Counted from the stretch's first letter, positions 15,198-21,856 are shown. The stretch: DNA of 21,856 nt from Chloroflexota bacterium (GCA_017882025.1 JADGQG010000008.1:1-21856); one strand, 5' to 3'. The notes: generated from the letters alone by a model not told the origin. Translations and numbers: made by a program.

Positions 15198-15229
15198 GTC
15201 CGAGAGGTCCTCCCTCTGCGTCGACCCAT
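15194..15229 (-). other. possible 11-codon upstream ORF coupled to the LLM gene
   Basis: ATG at 15229 opens MGRRRGRTSRT and its TGA overlaps the tandem ATGATG of the LLM gene. A CATACT box lies 8 bases before this ATG. It could be a leaderless leader peptide. Short Arg-rich frames are common by chance in GC-rich DNA. Confidence 0.25.
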
Positions 15230-15237
15230 CTGACTTG

Positions 15238-15243
15238 AGTATG
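15238..15243 (-). promoter_or_regulatory. candidate -10 box upstream of the LLM gene
   Basis: CATACT on the minus strand, 8 bases before the ATG at 15229. The spacing equals that seen at lysC and hom, though the box is a poorer match. Confidence 0.35.
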
Positions 15244-15330
15244 AGGGGTCGCCGCCGCGCGGACGGAGTCTGCCCGCCCGGCGCGCCGAGCGAGAGTGAC
15301 AGCGGACATGCCAACCTCCCTGTAGGCGGA

Positions 15331-15375
15331 CACGGATCTCCTCGCCGACGGACAGCTGATCTCCCCCTCGACGGA
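15331..15375. repeat. imperfect 22-bp direct repeat between thrB and the LLM gene
   Basis: cacggatctcctcgccgacgga-type and cagctgatctccccctcgacgga-type halves lie head to tail (15331-15352 and 15353-15375), sharing gatctcc and cgacgga. It could be a regulator site or a duplication scar. Nothing else was found in 15198-15379 apart from the possible leader ORF, its -10 box, and a strong ribosome site before ATG 15309. Confidence 0.4.
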
Positions 15376-15379
15376 CGGC

Positions 15380-16348
15380 CTACGCCTCGGGCAGGATCCG
15401 CGCGCCGGTGTTCCGGGGTGCGACCAGCTCCACGCGGCCCGGCAGGTCCAGGTCCGCCGAGGCCGCCCGGAAGGCCCCCTCCAGGCGCGTGATCAAGCGA
15501 AGCGAATCCACGAACGCGATCACGGTGCTGCCCGCGCCCGAGAGACAGGCGCCCAGCGCACCGGCCGCGCGGGCCGCGGCCACCAGGTGCGGCAGCTGCG
15601 GGTAGACGGCGGCGCGGTACGGCTCGTGGAGCCGGTCCACCGTGAGCTGGCGCAGGAAGTCCGGGCCGCCGGTCGCGAGACCGGCCACGCCCAGCGCCAC
15701 CCGCTGGAGGTTCGCCACGGCATCGGCGAGCGGGACGGTTTCCGGGAGGGCGGCGCGCATCTCGCGGGTCGAGAGCCGGAGGTCCGGGATGAAGAGGACG
15801 GCCCGCAGCTCGCGCGGGGCGTCGAAGCGGATGGCCGTCGGAATGCCCGCATCCCCGTGGGCCGCGATCGTGAAGCCGCCGAGCAGCGCGGCGGCCGCGT
15901 TGTCGGGGTGGCCCTCCAGCTCGGTGGCGAGCACGAGCGCGTGGTCCGGCGGGAGCGTCAGCCCGCCGAGCGCGGCCCCGGCCAGGAGGCCCGCCACGGT
16001 CGCCGCCGCGGATGAGCCCAGCCCGCGGCTGAGCGGGATCCGGTTCGTCATCGTGATCCGCCAGCTCATGCCGTCCGGCGCGCGCCCTCGCGCCTCCGCG
16101 AGCCCGCGTTCCAGCGCGATCACGAATGAGTTCGATCGGTCGGCCGGCAGCTCGCCGGCGCCTTCGCCGTCCACGCTCAACTCGACACCGACGTCAGGCC
16201 GGGCGATCGCCTCCACCTCGACACGATCGACCATCTCGAGCGCGACGGCGAGCGTGTCGTAGCCGGCCCCGAGGTTCGCGCTGGTTGCCGGGACCTCCAC
16301 GGCAATTCGGCGCCCGTCGAGGTCGGCGAGATTGCTCAGAAGCGCCAT
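15380..16348 (-). CDS. thrB: homoserine kinase
   Basis: 322 aa GHMP-family kinase. It phosphorylates homoserine, the step before ThrC. Motif 1 is VPATSANLGAGYD (19-31), motif 2 is PLSRGLGSSAA (105-115), the ATP-binding glycine loop, and motif 3 is GACLSGAGSTVIAF near the C-terminus. The EGHPDNAAAALLGG segment is typical of ThrB. ATG 16348 overlaps the thrC stop by 13 bases, so it is co-translated with thrC. Length and motifs are normal. Confidence 0.95.
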   Translation of the reverse strand: MALLSNLADLDGRRIAVEVPATSANLGAGYDTLAVALEMVDRVEVEAIARPDVGVELSVDGEGAGELPADRSNSFVIALERGLAEARGRAPDGMSWRITMTNRIPLSRGLGSSAAATVAGLLAGAALGGLTLPPDHALVLATELEGHPDNAAAALLGGFTIAAHGDAGIPTAIRFDAPRELRAVLFIPDLRLSTREMRAALPETVPLADAVANLQRVALGVAGLATGGPDFLRQLTVDRLHEPYRAAVYPQLPHLVAAARAAGALGACLSGAGSTVIAFVDSLRLITRLEGAFRAASADLDLPGRVELVAPRNTGARILPEA

Positions 16349-17415
16349 GCAAGAGCCTCCATCACGGCCGGCAACGTGGGCGCGGCCGTCACGAGCGGGT
16401 CGGCCAGCCGGCCCGCGGTGTCCGGATCCTTGAGGCCGTGCCCCGTGAGAACGCAGACGACGAGTGCGTCCGCGTCCAGGCGACCCGCCAGGCGGAGCTT
16501 GCGCACCCCGGCCAGACTGGCCGCGGAAGCGGGCTCGCAGAAGATGCCGGCGTGGCGCACCACGTCACGAAAGGCGTCGAAGATCTCCGCCTCGCTGACT
16601 GCCTCGATGAGGCCGCCGGACTCGTCGCGGGCCGCGATTGCCTTCTCCCACGACGCGGGGTTCCCGATCCGGATGGCGGTCGCGAACGTCTCCGGGTGCT
16701 CCACCGGATGACCCAGCACGAGCGGCGCGGCGCCCTCCGCCTGGAAGCCCCACATCCGGGGCAGCGCCTCGATGCGCCCGGCAGCCCGCCAGGCGCGGAA
16801 TCCCATCCAGTACGCGCTGATATTGCCCGCGTTGCCCACGGGGATCGCAAGCACGTCCGGCGCCCGTCCCAGGTCCTCGCAGACCTCGAACGCCGCGGTC
16901 TTCTGCCCCTCCAGCCGGAACGGGTTGACGGAGTTCACGAGCGTGATCGGGTGCTCGTCCTGCTCTGCGAGCTCACGCACGATGCGCAGGGCGGCGTCGA
17001 AGTTGCCCTCGATCGCGAGCACCCGGGCACCGGCCGCCTGGGCCTGGAGCAGCTTCCCGGCGGCGATCTTGCCGGCCGGCAGCACGACCACGACCTCGAG
17101 CCCCGCGGCCGCGCCGTAGGCGGCCGCGGATGCCGACGTGTTGCCGGTGCTGGCGCACACGATCGAGCGGGCGCCCTCCTCGAGCGCCTTCGCGACCGCC
17201 AACACCATGCCGCGGTCCTTGAATGAACCGGTGGGGTTCATCCCCTCGAACTTGAGATGGAGGTTCGGGATTCCCCAGGCTGCGCCCAGTCGCTCGGCAT
17301 GGACGAGCGGCGTGGCCCCTTCGCCGAGGCTGACGATCGGCGTCGCGTCGGTCAGCGGCAGGAACGCGCGGTAGCGCTCGAGGAGACGGGGTCTGGCGTT
17401 GGTCTCGAGGGTCAC
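16336..17415 (-). CDS. thrC: threonine synthase
   Basis: 359 aa PLP enzyme converting O-phosphohomoserine to threonine. Lys66 in NPTGSFKDRGM is the Schiff-base lysine; STGNTSASAAAYGA binds the cofactor phosphate-side region; PVGNAGNISAYWMGF and LTGHGLKD complete the family pattern. It is of the short bacterial type. The GTG at 17415 lies five bases after the hom stop, with GGTGGA upstream. A TTG at 17424 would overlap the hom stop as TTGA, like many junctions here, and remains possible (three more residues). The frame is open further upstream only as a shadow of hom. Confidence 0.95.
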   Translation of the reverse strand: MTLETNARPRLLERYRAFLPLTDATPIVSLGEGATPLVHAERLGAAWGIPNLHLKFEGMNPTGSFKDRGMVLAVAKALEEGARSIVCASTGNTSASAAAYGAAAGLEVVVVLPAGKIAAGKLLQAQAAGARVLAIEGNFDAALRIVRELAEQDEHPITLVNSVNPFRLEGQKTAAFEVCEDLGRAPDVLAIPVGNAGNISAYWMGFRAWRAAGRIEALPRMWGFQAEGAAPLVLGHPVEHPETFATAIRIGNPASWEKAIAARDESGGLIEAVSEAEIFDAFRDVVRHAGIFCEPASAASLAGVRKLRLAGRLDADALVVCVLTGHGLKDPDTAGRLADPLVTAAPTLPAVMEALAWRF

Positions 17416-17420
17416 GTCGC

Positions 17421-18752
17421 TCAATCCACCACGAGGTAGAGCGTGGCGTCGGAAGCGCCGGAAGCCGCGGCCAGCGCCGTGCGGGCCGCGGCAAGGGTGA
17501 TCGGCTTCGTCCGGACGGCGGTGCCGCCGGCGACGTCCGTGGCCGCGTCGATCGCGTCCCCGGCCGCGGCATCCGCGGCGGCGGCCCGCATCGCATCCGC
17601 GGAGACGCCCGGCAGGAACGCGAACCAGGCGCGCGCGCCAGCGAGCGGGCCGGCCAATTCGGTGGCCATGGCTGCAGCTTCGCCGGAGGCTTCGGGGGCG
17701 GGCGGCCGGACCGTGGTCGCGGGCGCGAGGCCAGCCCACGTGCTGCCGTGCCCGCGCGCGAGCGCGATAAGGTCGCCGAGCACGGCCGACGAGGTGGCGT
17801 TGCCGCCGGCGCCCGGGCCGGAGAAGGCGACGGTCCCCACGGGGTCCGCCACGACCTCGATCCGGTTGAGGACCCAGTCGGTTCGCCCAAGGGGGCTGTC
17901 ACGGTCGACCACGCTCGGCAGGGCGGACGCTGTCGGGCGACCGTCGGCGCCGATCTCGGCGAGGGCGATCAGCTTGAGCGTCAGGCCCAGCACATCCGCG
18001 CCGGCGACCTCGTCGGCGGTCACGCCCGTGACGCCGGGGCGCCCCGCGCCGCGCAACGTCGGCGGCGTGGTGAGGACATCGGCGGGAGCGAGCCAGGCAC
18101 CGAAAGCGAGGCGTGCCAGGATCACGATCTTGTTGACGGCATCGTCACCTTCGACGTCGCCACGCGGATCGGCCTCCGCGTAGCCGCGGGCCTGCGCCTC
18201 GCCGAGCGCGTCGGCGTACGCGCTGCCGTTCTCGCGCATCGAAGTCAGGATGAAGTTCGTGGTCCCGTTCACGATGCCGCGGACCTGGCGGACCTCGTTG
18301 GCCGCGAGGTCGGCCGCGAGCGGCGAAAGGACGGGCGTGCCGCCACCAACCGCCGCTTCGAAGCGGAAGGTGCCGCCGTGGTCGCGGGCGATCGCCTCGA
18401 GCTCCGCGCCGTGGTGCGCGACGACGTGCTTGTTCGCGGTGACGACGCCCTTGCCGGCGGCGAGGGCTGCGGCGATCAGGGTGTGGGCCGGCTCGTCGCC
18501 GCCCATCAGCTCCACGATCACGTCCACGTCCGGGTCCGCGACGAGGTGCGCGGGCGCATCGGTGACGATCTCCGCCGGGACGCCGCGCGCGACCACGCGG
18601 TCGATGAACGTGTCCGCGACGCCCGCGAGGGTCAGCCGGACGCCGTCGAACGGCGCCAGCCTGTCTGCACGCTCCAGGAAGGCACGAACGACAGGCCCGC
18701 CGACGGTTCCCACGCCGAGCACCGCGACACGAAGGGAGGGAGTGCTGGACAT
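17421..18752 (-). CDS. hom: homoserine dehydrogenase
   Basis: 443 aa. It reduces aspartate semialdehyde to homoserine. Rossmann motif GVGTVG is at 13-18, Lys108 in TANKH, the NGTTNFIL block at 162-169, and the catalytic acidic/lysine block GYAEADPRGDVEGDDAVNK ends at Lys208. The C-terminal 100 residues are Ala-rich and only faintly resemble an ACT domain, lacking a clear DxPGVLA motif, so feedback control by threonine may be weak or altered. ATG 18752 lies 8 bases after TACGAT, suggesting a leaderless start. It is the first gene of hom-thrC-thrB. Confidence 0.95.
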   Translation of the reverse strand: MSSTPSLRVAVLGVGTVGGPVVRAFLERADRLAPFDGVRLTLAGVADTFIDRVVARGVPAEIVTDAPAHLVADPDVDVIVELMGGDEPAHTLIAAALAAGKGVVTANKHVVAHHGAELEAIARDHGGTFRFEAAVGGGTPVLSPLAADLAANEVRQVRGIVNGTTNFILTSMRENGSAYADALGEAQARGYAEADPRGDVEGDDAVNKIVILARLAFGAWLAPADVLTTPPTLRGAGRPGVTGVTADEVAGADVLGLTLKLIALAEIGADGRPTASALPSVVDRDSPLGRTDWVLNRIEVVADPVGTVAFSGPGAGGNATSSAVLGDLIALARGHGSTWAGLAPATTVRPPAPEASGEAAAMATELAGPLAGARAWFAFLPGVSADAMRAAAADAAAGDAIDAATDVAGGTAVRTKPITLAAARTALAAASGASDATLYLVVD

Positions 18753-18760
18753 CGCGGACG

Positions 18761-18766
18761 ATCGTA
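18761..18766 (-). promoter_or_regulatory. -10 box for hom-thrC-thrB, probably leaderless
   Basis: TACGAT on the minus strand followed by exactly 8 bases and the hom ATG. No convincing -35 is seen. The spacing equals that at lysC. Confidence 0.55.
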
Positions 18767-18896
18767 ACGGACCCGTGACCCGGCCGCGTCATCGCCAGGG
18801 CGTGGCGTGGCCGGACGGCGGTGGCCGGGGGCGTTGCCGGGACGCCGGGCGGTGCCGGGACGCCGCGCTGGGGCGGGGCGTCTGGGGCCGTCGCTC

Positions 18897-18919
18897 GGGA
18901 GGGGTCACTGGGCGCGGGG
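18897..18919 (+). other. candidate G-quadruplex motif
   Basis: Four G runs in 23 bases: GGG, A, GGGG, TCACT, GGG, CGC, GGGG. Loops of 1, 5 and 3 satisfy the usual G3+N1-7 rule. Further G4 runs lie just upstream (18870-18884). Confidence 0.45.
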
Positions 18920-19120
18920 TTGTACGTTGGGCCGTGGTTGTGCACGTCAGTCCGGGCAACGCCCGCCGACGTGCGCCCGTGCCGGCACGCCCGACGCTCC
19001 GTCGCTCCCGGCGACCAGATGACACGGATCGACCGATCGGTGGTCGGGCGGATGTGGCCCTCGACGGACGTGTTCGCCTCCGGAGGACGTTGTCCGCGCG
19101 GATGTCCCGGCCGGTCCCCA

Positions 19121-19139
19121 GCCTGACTTCGATTCAGGC
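19121..19139 (+). other. small hairpin 5' of trpS
   Basis: GCCTGA, a seven-base loop (CTTCGAT), then TCAGGC form a 6-bp stem. CCCCA (19116-19120) and TGGGG (19151-19155) could close an outer stem. It superficially recalls a tRNA T arm, but no tRNA surrounds it. Confidence 0.3.
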
Positions 19140-19229
19140 GCAGTGTTCGCTGGGGGCGACGCGGGAGGCGCGACGGGCGCTCGCCGGCGACTCTGCGGGC
19201 GACACGCGCGGTCGCGTCGGACGCTCCGG

Positions 19230-19235
19230 TACACT
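19230..19235 (+). promoter_or_regulatory. -10 box for trpS, probably leaderless
   Basis: TACACT followed by 7 bases and the trpS ATG at 19243. The context CCGGTACACTC up to ATGTC is nearly the same as at lysC. No ribosome site could fit in the gap. Confidence 0.6.
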
Positions 19236-19242
19236 CGGTCCG

Positions 19243-20280
19243 ATGTCCGAACCTGCCGCCTCCCCTGCCCTTGCCCAGTCGTCCCCCGCCGACGACGTCG
19301 ACGCCCCGCCCAGGGTCCGCTGCTTCAGCGGCATCCAGCCGTCGGGCGCGCCGCACATCGGCAACGACCTGGGCGCGATCCGCAACTACGTCGCGCTCCA
19401 GGATCGCTTCGAGTCGATCTATTGCATCGTGGACTTCCACGCCCTCACGACGACACACGACGCCGAGCTCCTGCGGACGCGCACCCGCGAGATGGCGACC
19501 GCGCTCATTGCCCTGGGGCTGGACCCGGCGCGCTGCACGCTCTTCGTCCAGAGCCATCGGCCCGAGGTGGCCGAGCTGATGTGGCTCTTCCTGACCGTGA
19601 CGCCGGTCAGCTGGCTCGAGCGGACGCCCTCGTACAAGGAGAAGCGGGAGAACCAGCCCGATGACGTCAACCACGGGCTGCTCACCTACCCCGCCCTGAT
19701 GGCCGCCGACATCGTCCTCTACAAGGCGAGCGTGGTCCCGGTTGGGCGCGACCAGGCCGCCCACCTCGAGCTCACGCGCGAGATCGTGCGGGCCTTCAAC
19801 AATCGCTACGGGCCGACCTTTCCGGAGCCTCAGGCCGTCTACACCCAGGCGCCGGTGGTGCTGGGGACGGACGGCGTCCGGAAGATGTCGAAGTCGATCG
19901 GGAACACGATCGAGATCTTCGCCCCGGCCGACGAGATCCGGCGCCGGGTGATGAGCATGGTCACCGACACGCAGCGAATCAAGCGAACCGACCCCGGACG
20001 CCCGGAGGTCTGCAACGTCTGCCAGCTGCACCGCTTCTTCGGCGACGACTACGAGGAGATCTGGGACGGCGAGCGGACCGCCCGGACCGGCTGCGTCGAC
20101 ACGAAGAAGCTGCTCGTGGAGCGGATCCTCCGCCACTACGCCCCCGCCCGCGAGCGCTACGCGGAGCTGATGGCGAGCCCTGAGATCGTGGACCGCGTCC
20201 TCGAGGAAGGGGCGGCGCGCCTGCGCTCGATCGTGGACACGACGATGGCCGAGGTCCGGGAGAAGATGGGCCTGCGCTGA
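19243..20280 (+). CDS. trpS: tryptophanyl-tRNA synthetase
   Basis: 345 aa class I synthetase, near the normal 330-345. It charges tRNA-Trp. The HIGH-type signature is PHIGN at 37-41 after CFSGIQPSGA, and KMSKS is at 214-218. YCIVDFHALTT, the LTYPALMAADIVLYKA block and VPVGRDQAAHLELTREI are typical TrpRS. The first 22 residues are an acidic, Ala/Pro-rich extension. The start at ATG 19243 follows the TACACT box by 7 bases. The frame is open far upstream (to 18250), but that is a shadow of hom and the intergenic region. It begins a plus-strand unit with the AI-2E and surE genes 74 bases downstream. Confidence 0.97.
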   Translation: MSEPAASPALAQSSPADDVDAPPRVRCFSGIQPSGAPHIGNDLGAIRNYVALQDRFESIYCIVDFHALTTTHDAELLRTRTREMATALIALGLDPARCTLFVQSHRPEVAELMWLFLTVTPVSWLERTPSYKEKRENQPDDVNHGLLTYPALMAADIVLYKASVVPVGRDQAAHLELTREIVRAFNNRYGPTFPEPQAVYTQAPVVLGTDGVRKMSKSIGNTIEIFAPADEIRRRVMSMVTDTQRIKRTDPGRPEVCNVCQLHRFFGDDYEEIWDGERTARTGCVDTKKLLVERILRHYAPARERYAELMASPEIVDRVLEEGAARLRSIVDTTMAEVREKMGLR

Positions 20281-20292
20281 TCGCGGGGCGCG

Positions 20293-20298
20293 TACGAT
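20293..20298 (+). promoter_or_regulatory. candidate -10 box for the AI-2E gene and surE
   Basis: TACGAT 12 bases after the trpS stop. Transcription would begin about 20304-20306, just before the hairpin and the short ORF at 20314. No clear -35. Confidence 0.4.
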
Positions 20299-20313
20299 AG
20301 GTGGAACGGCGGG

Positions 20314-20356
20314 ATGCCCGACCGCCGCGACGCTCGCCGACGCGGCGGTCGGGCAT
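20314..20356 (+). promoter_or_regulatory. perfect 16-bp stem-loop between trpS and the AI-2E gene
   Basis: Arms 20314-20329 and 20341-20356 are exactly complementary, with an 11-base loop. No T run follows, so it is not a classical intrinsic terminator. The right arm contains the AT of the proposed ATG at 20355, so the hairpin could hide or expose that start. A 14-codon frame fills it exactly. Confidence 0.7.
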
Positions 20357-20358
20357 GA
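20314..20358 (+). other. possible 14-codon upstream ORF inside the hairpin
   Basis: ATG 20314 opens MPDRRDARRRGGRA and its TGA (20356-20358) overlaps the ATG at 20355 as ATGA, the coupling style used elsewhere in the window. No protein evidence; translation of this frame would melt the hairpin and could gate the downstream gene. Confidence 0.35.
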
Positions 20359-21578
20359 GGGCCGCCGGGAGACGCGTTCAGCCGATGTCCGAGCAGCCGC
20401 CGCCGACCCTGAGCGAACGCCAGCAGCGCTGGCTGACGTCATTCCTGGTGCTCGGCTCGGCCGCCTTCGCGCTGGTCATCCTCTCGTACCTGGCGACCTA
20501 CTGGAACTTCTTCGCGGACGTCATCCTGACGTTCTTCCTGGCGTGGCTGCTCGCCTTCATCCTCTCGTCGCCGGTCCGGCTGCTCCTGCGTGCGGTGCCA
20601 TGGCTCCCGCGCGTGGTTGCGGTCGTCGCGGTCTACGCGGTCCTGACGGTGGTGCTCCTGGCGCTGTTCGTGCTCCTGGCCCAGGCGCTGTTCAATTCCC
20701 TCCTGGAGTTCATCCGGAACGTCCCGAGCCTGCGCGAGCAGCTGCCGGCGATCCTCCAGCCGTGGGCGGACCGCCTGGTGACGCTCGGCTTCGGCCAGGT
20801 TGACCTCGTCGCGCAGGCGAACACGTTCCTCGACGGGCTCGCGTCCACCGCCCAGGGCCTCGTCGGACCGCTCCAGGCGGCGGCCGTCGCCAGCATCGGG
20901 GTCGTGGGCAACGTGCTGATCCTCTTCTTCCTGTCGGTCTTCATGGTCATCGACAGCGAGGCGATCCTCACCTTCATCCTCCGCCTGGTGCCCCCGCGGT
21001 ACGCCGCCGAGGCGCGGCTCCTGGAGGACGCGATCGGCCGATCGTTCGGTGGCTTCCTCCGCGGCCAGGCCATCCTGGGGTTCCTCTACGCGGTGGTGGC
21101 GTTCGTCGTGAGCGTCGCGCTGGGACTGCCGTACGTGCCGGTCATCGCCGCCACGGCCGGCGTGCTCATGGCAATCCCCTTCTTCGGGCCGTTCGTCGCG
21201 TGGGTGCCGCCTGTGCTGGTTGCGTTCGTCAGCGTCCCGGACGCGACCGTGGGGACGCTCATCGGGATGGCGATCGGATGGTTCGTGGTCATGAACCTGG
21301 TCCAGCCGCGGGTCATGGCGGACGCGGTTGGCATCCCGCCGATCGTCGTCTTCGCGAGCGTCCTCATCGGCTCCAAGGTCGCCGGGGTTCCCGGCGCGAT
21401 CTTCGGCCTGCCGATCGCCGCCGTCATCAGCGCCGTCTTCATGTTCTCACTGCGTCGCTCGCTCCCGGACCAGGGCAGCGTCGCCGTCCGCGCGGCACGG
21501 CGGCTGGAGGCCCGCGAAGGACGCCACGTCCGGGTCCCTCGGGAGCCGGACCCCGCGGCAGACGCGTCGCCCGAGTGA
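20355..21578 (+). CDS. AI-2E family transporter (PerM/YdiK-like) membrane protein
   Basis: 407 aa from ATG 20355 (397 from ATG 20385, MSEQPPPT). Family members are about 340-400 aa with 7-8 membrane segments. Hydrophobic segments are visible around SFLVLGSAAFALVILSYLA, VILTFFLAWLLAFILSS, VVAVVAVYAVLTVVLLALF, NVLILFFLSVFMV, AILGFLYAVVAFVVSVALG, VIAATAGVLMAIPFFGPF and GTLIGMAIGWFVVMNLVQP, with the conserved IPFFGPF and the NLVQPRVMADAVGIPPIVV stretch. Despite the name, most members have not been shown to export AI-2; some act in sodium/proton exchange. The C-terminal 40 residues are charged. The stop overlaps the surE GTG (GTGA). The start is uncertain because of the hairpin covering 20314-20356. 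Confidence 0.93.
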   Translation: MRAAGRRVQPMSEQPPPTLSERQQRWLTSFLVLGSAAFALVILSYLATYWNFFADVILTFFLAWLLAFILSSPVRLLLRAVPWLPRVVAVVAVYAVLTVVLLALFVLLAQALFNSLLEFIRNVPSLREQLPAILQPWADRLVTLGFGQVDLVAQANTFLDGLASTAQGLVGPLQAAAVASIGVVGNVLILFFLSVFMVIDSEAILTFILRLVPPRYAAEARLLEDAIGRSFGGFLRGQAILGFLYAVVAFVVSVALGLPYVPVIAATAGVLMAIPFFGPFVAWVPPVLVAFVSVPDATVGTLIGMAIGWFVVMNLVQPRVMADAVGIPPIVVFASVLIGSKVAGVPGAIFGLPIAAVISAVFMFSLRRSLPDQGSVAVRAARRLEAREGRHVRVPREPDPAADASPE

Positions 21579-21856
21579 TTCCTGCGACTCCCGCGCCGGG
21601 CAGGCGCCCGCGCATCCTCGTCACGAACGACGACGGCATCGAGTCGCGCGGCCTGCTCGCGCTGGCGCAGGCAATGGCGACCCTTGGCGAAGTCCTGGTG
21701 ATCGCACCAGACACGAACCAGAGCGCGGTCGGCCATTCGCGGACGATGTGGCGCCCGCTCCGGGTGCGGGAGCGGACGCTGGCCGACGGCACCCCCGCGT
21801 GGTCGATCGACGGCTCGCCGTCCGACGCGGTCGGGCTCGTCTTCCTGGGCCTGCTC
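21575..21856 (+). CDS. surE: 5'/3'-nucleotidase SurE (3' truncated by the window)
   Basis: 94 codons visible; the gene runs off the edge. GTG 21575 overlaps the AI-2E stop as GTGA. RILVTNDDGIESRGLLAL gives the metal-binding Asp19-Asp20, and APDTNQSAVGHSRT is the conserved second block with the metal-site serine. IDGSPSDAVGLVFLGLL stands where GTPADCV is usual, a Thr-to-Ser and Cys-to-Ala variation. The downstream SGxNxGxN block with the last metal ligand lies outside the window. SurE removes phosphate from nucleoside monophosphates and sometimes short polyphosphate. Confidence 0.93.
   Translation, partial: MIPATPAPGRRPRILVTNDDGIESRGLLALAQAMATLGEVLVIAPDTNQSAVGHSRTMWRPLRVRERTLADGTPAWSIDGSPSDAVGLVFLGLL

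Larger units (their letters stand above)
18753..19242. other. 490-base divergent intergenic region between hom and trpS
   Basis: No credible gene is seen on either strand. It holds the two facing -10 boxes at its ends, a G-rich tract on the plus strand (18826-18919), a 13-bp direct repeat tgccgggacgccg (18835-18847 and 18853-18865), a 10-bp palindrome accgatcggt (19032-19041) and a small hairpin (19121-19139). No T-box sequence (AGGGTGGNACCGCG) is present before trpS. Confidence 0.7.

Noticed and set aside
19116..19155. T-arm-like hairpin as a tRNA or tRNA mimic before trpS
   Set aside because: No acceptor, D or anticodon arms can be drawn around it, and the loop lacks the canonical G before TTC.
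18753..19242. T-box or tryptophan attenuator for trpS
   Set aside because: No T-box consensus, no run of Trp codons in a leader frame, and the -10 box lies 7 bases before the ATG, leaving no leader RNA.
20301..20354. AI-2E gene starting at GTG 20301
   Set aside because: The start would lie immediately after the -10 box and read through the hairpin with no family similarity.
18145..20442. A 765-codon open frame on the minus strand over trpS
   Set aside because: It is antisense to trpS and out of frame in hom, with Arg/Pro/Gly-rich low-information translation.

Overview
The window is about 70% GC and almost fully coding. It reads as chromosomal, mostly housekeeping DNA from a high-GC bacterium. 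Separate accA and accD genes argue against typical Actinobacteria. An F420-type luciferase-like oxidoreductase, GDP-deoxymannose and DUF1972 glycosyltransferase genes, and frequent 1- and 4-base gene overlaps fit a high-GC Chloroflexota lineage (Limnocylindria/Ellin6529-like). That placement is inference, not proof. No rRNA, tRNA, CRISPR array, insertion sequence or phage gene was seen.

Layout. (1) Positions 1-1029, plus strand: the 3' part of an Rmd-like GDP-sugar reductase, then a frameshifted and truncated DUF1972 glycosyltransferase that stops making sense just before the convergent fabG. (2) Positions 13968 down to 1128, minus strand: fourteen tightly packed genes in transcription order lysC, birA, ECF sigma factor, one-TM protein, accD, accA, a BCCP-like protein without the biotin lysine, accC, fabZ, metallophosphoesterase, fabF, accB, fabH, fabG. 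No gap is certain to exceed 40 bases (the accC-fabZ gap is 28 or 76 depending on the fabZ start) and many junctions overlap by 1 or 4 bases, so one promoter before lysC could drive the whole run. (3) 14172-15197, minus: an LLM-class oxidoreductase set off by 180-200 base gaps on both sides. (4) 15380-18752, minus: hom-thrC-thrB, converting aspartate semialdehyde to threonine. (5) 18753-19242: a divergent promoter region with a G-rich tract. (6) 19243 to the end, plus: trpS, an AI-2E family membrane protein, and the start of surE.

How the genes work together. BirA biotinylates AccB; AccC carboxylates the biotin; AccA/AccD transfer the carboxyl group to acetyl-CoA to give malonyl-CoA; FabH, FabF, FabG and FabZ then start, elongate, reduce and dehydrate acyl-ACP chains. 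ACP, FabD and enoyl reductase are not in the window. LysC supplies the aspartyl phosphate used (via Asd, not seen) by the Hom-ThrC-ThrB branch.

Most interesting points: a BCCP paralogue in the ACC operon whose biotin lysine is replaced by glycine, analogous in logic to plant BADC proteins; an ECF sigma factor with a one-TM partner inside the ACC/FAS operon; a repeated -10 box placed 7-8 bases before ATG, suggesting leaderless transcripts; and a perfect 16-bp hairpin that exactly covers a 14-codon upstream ORF coupled to the AI-2E gene.
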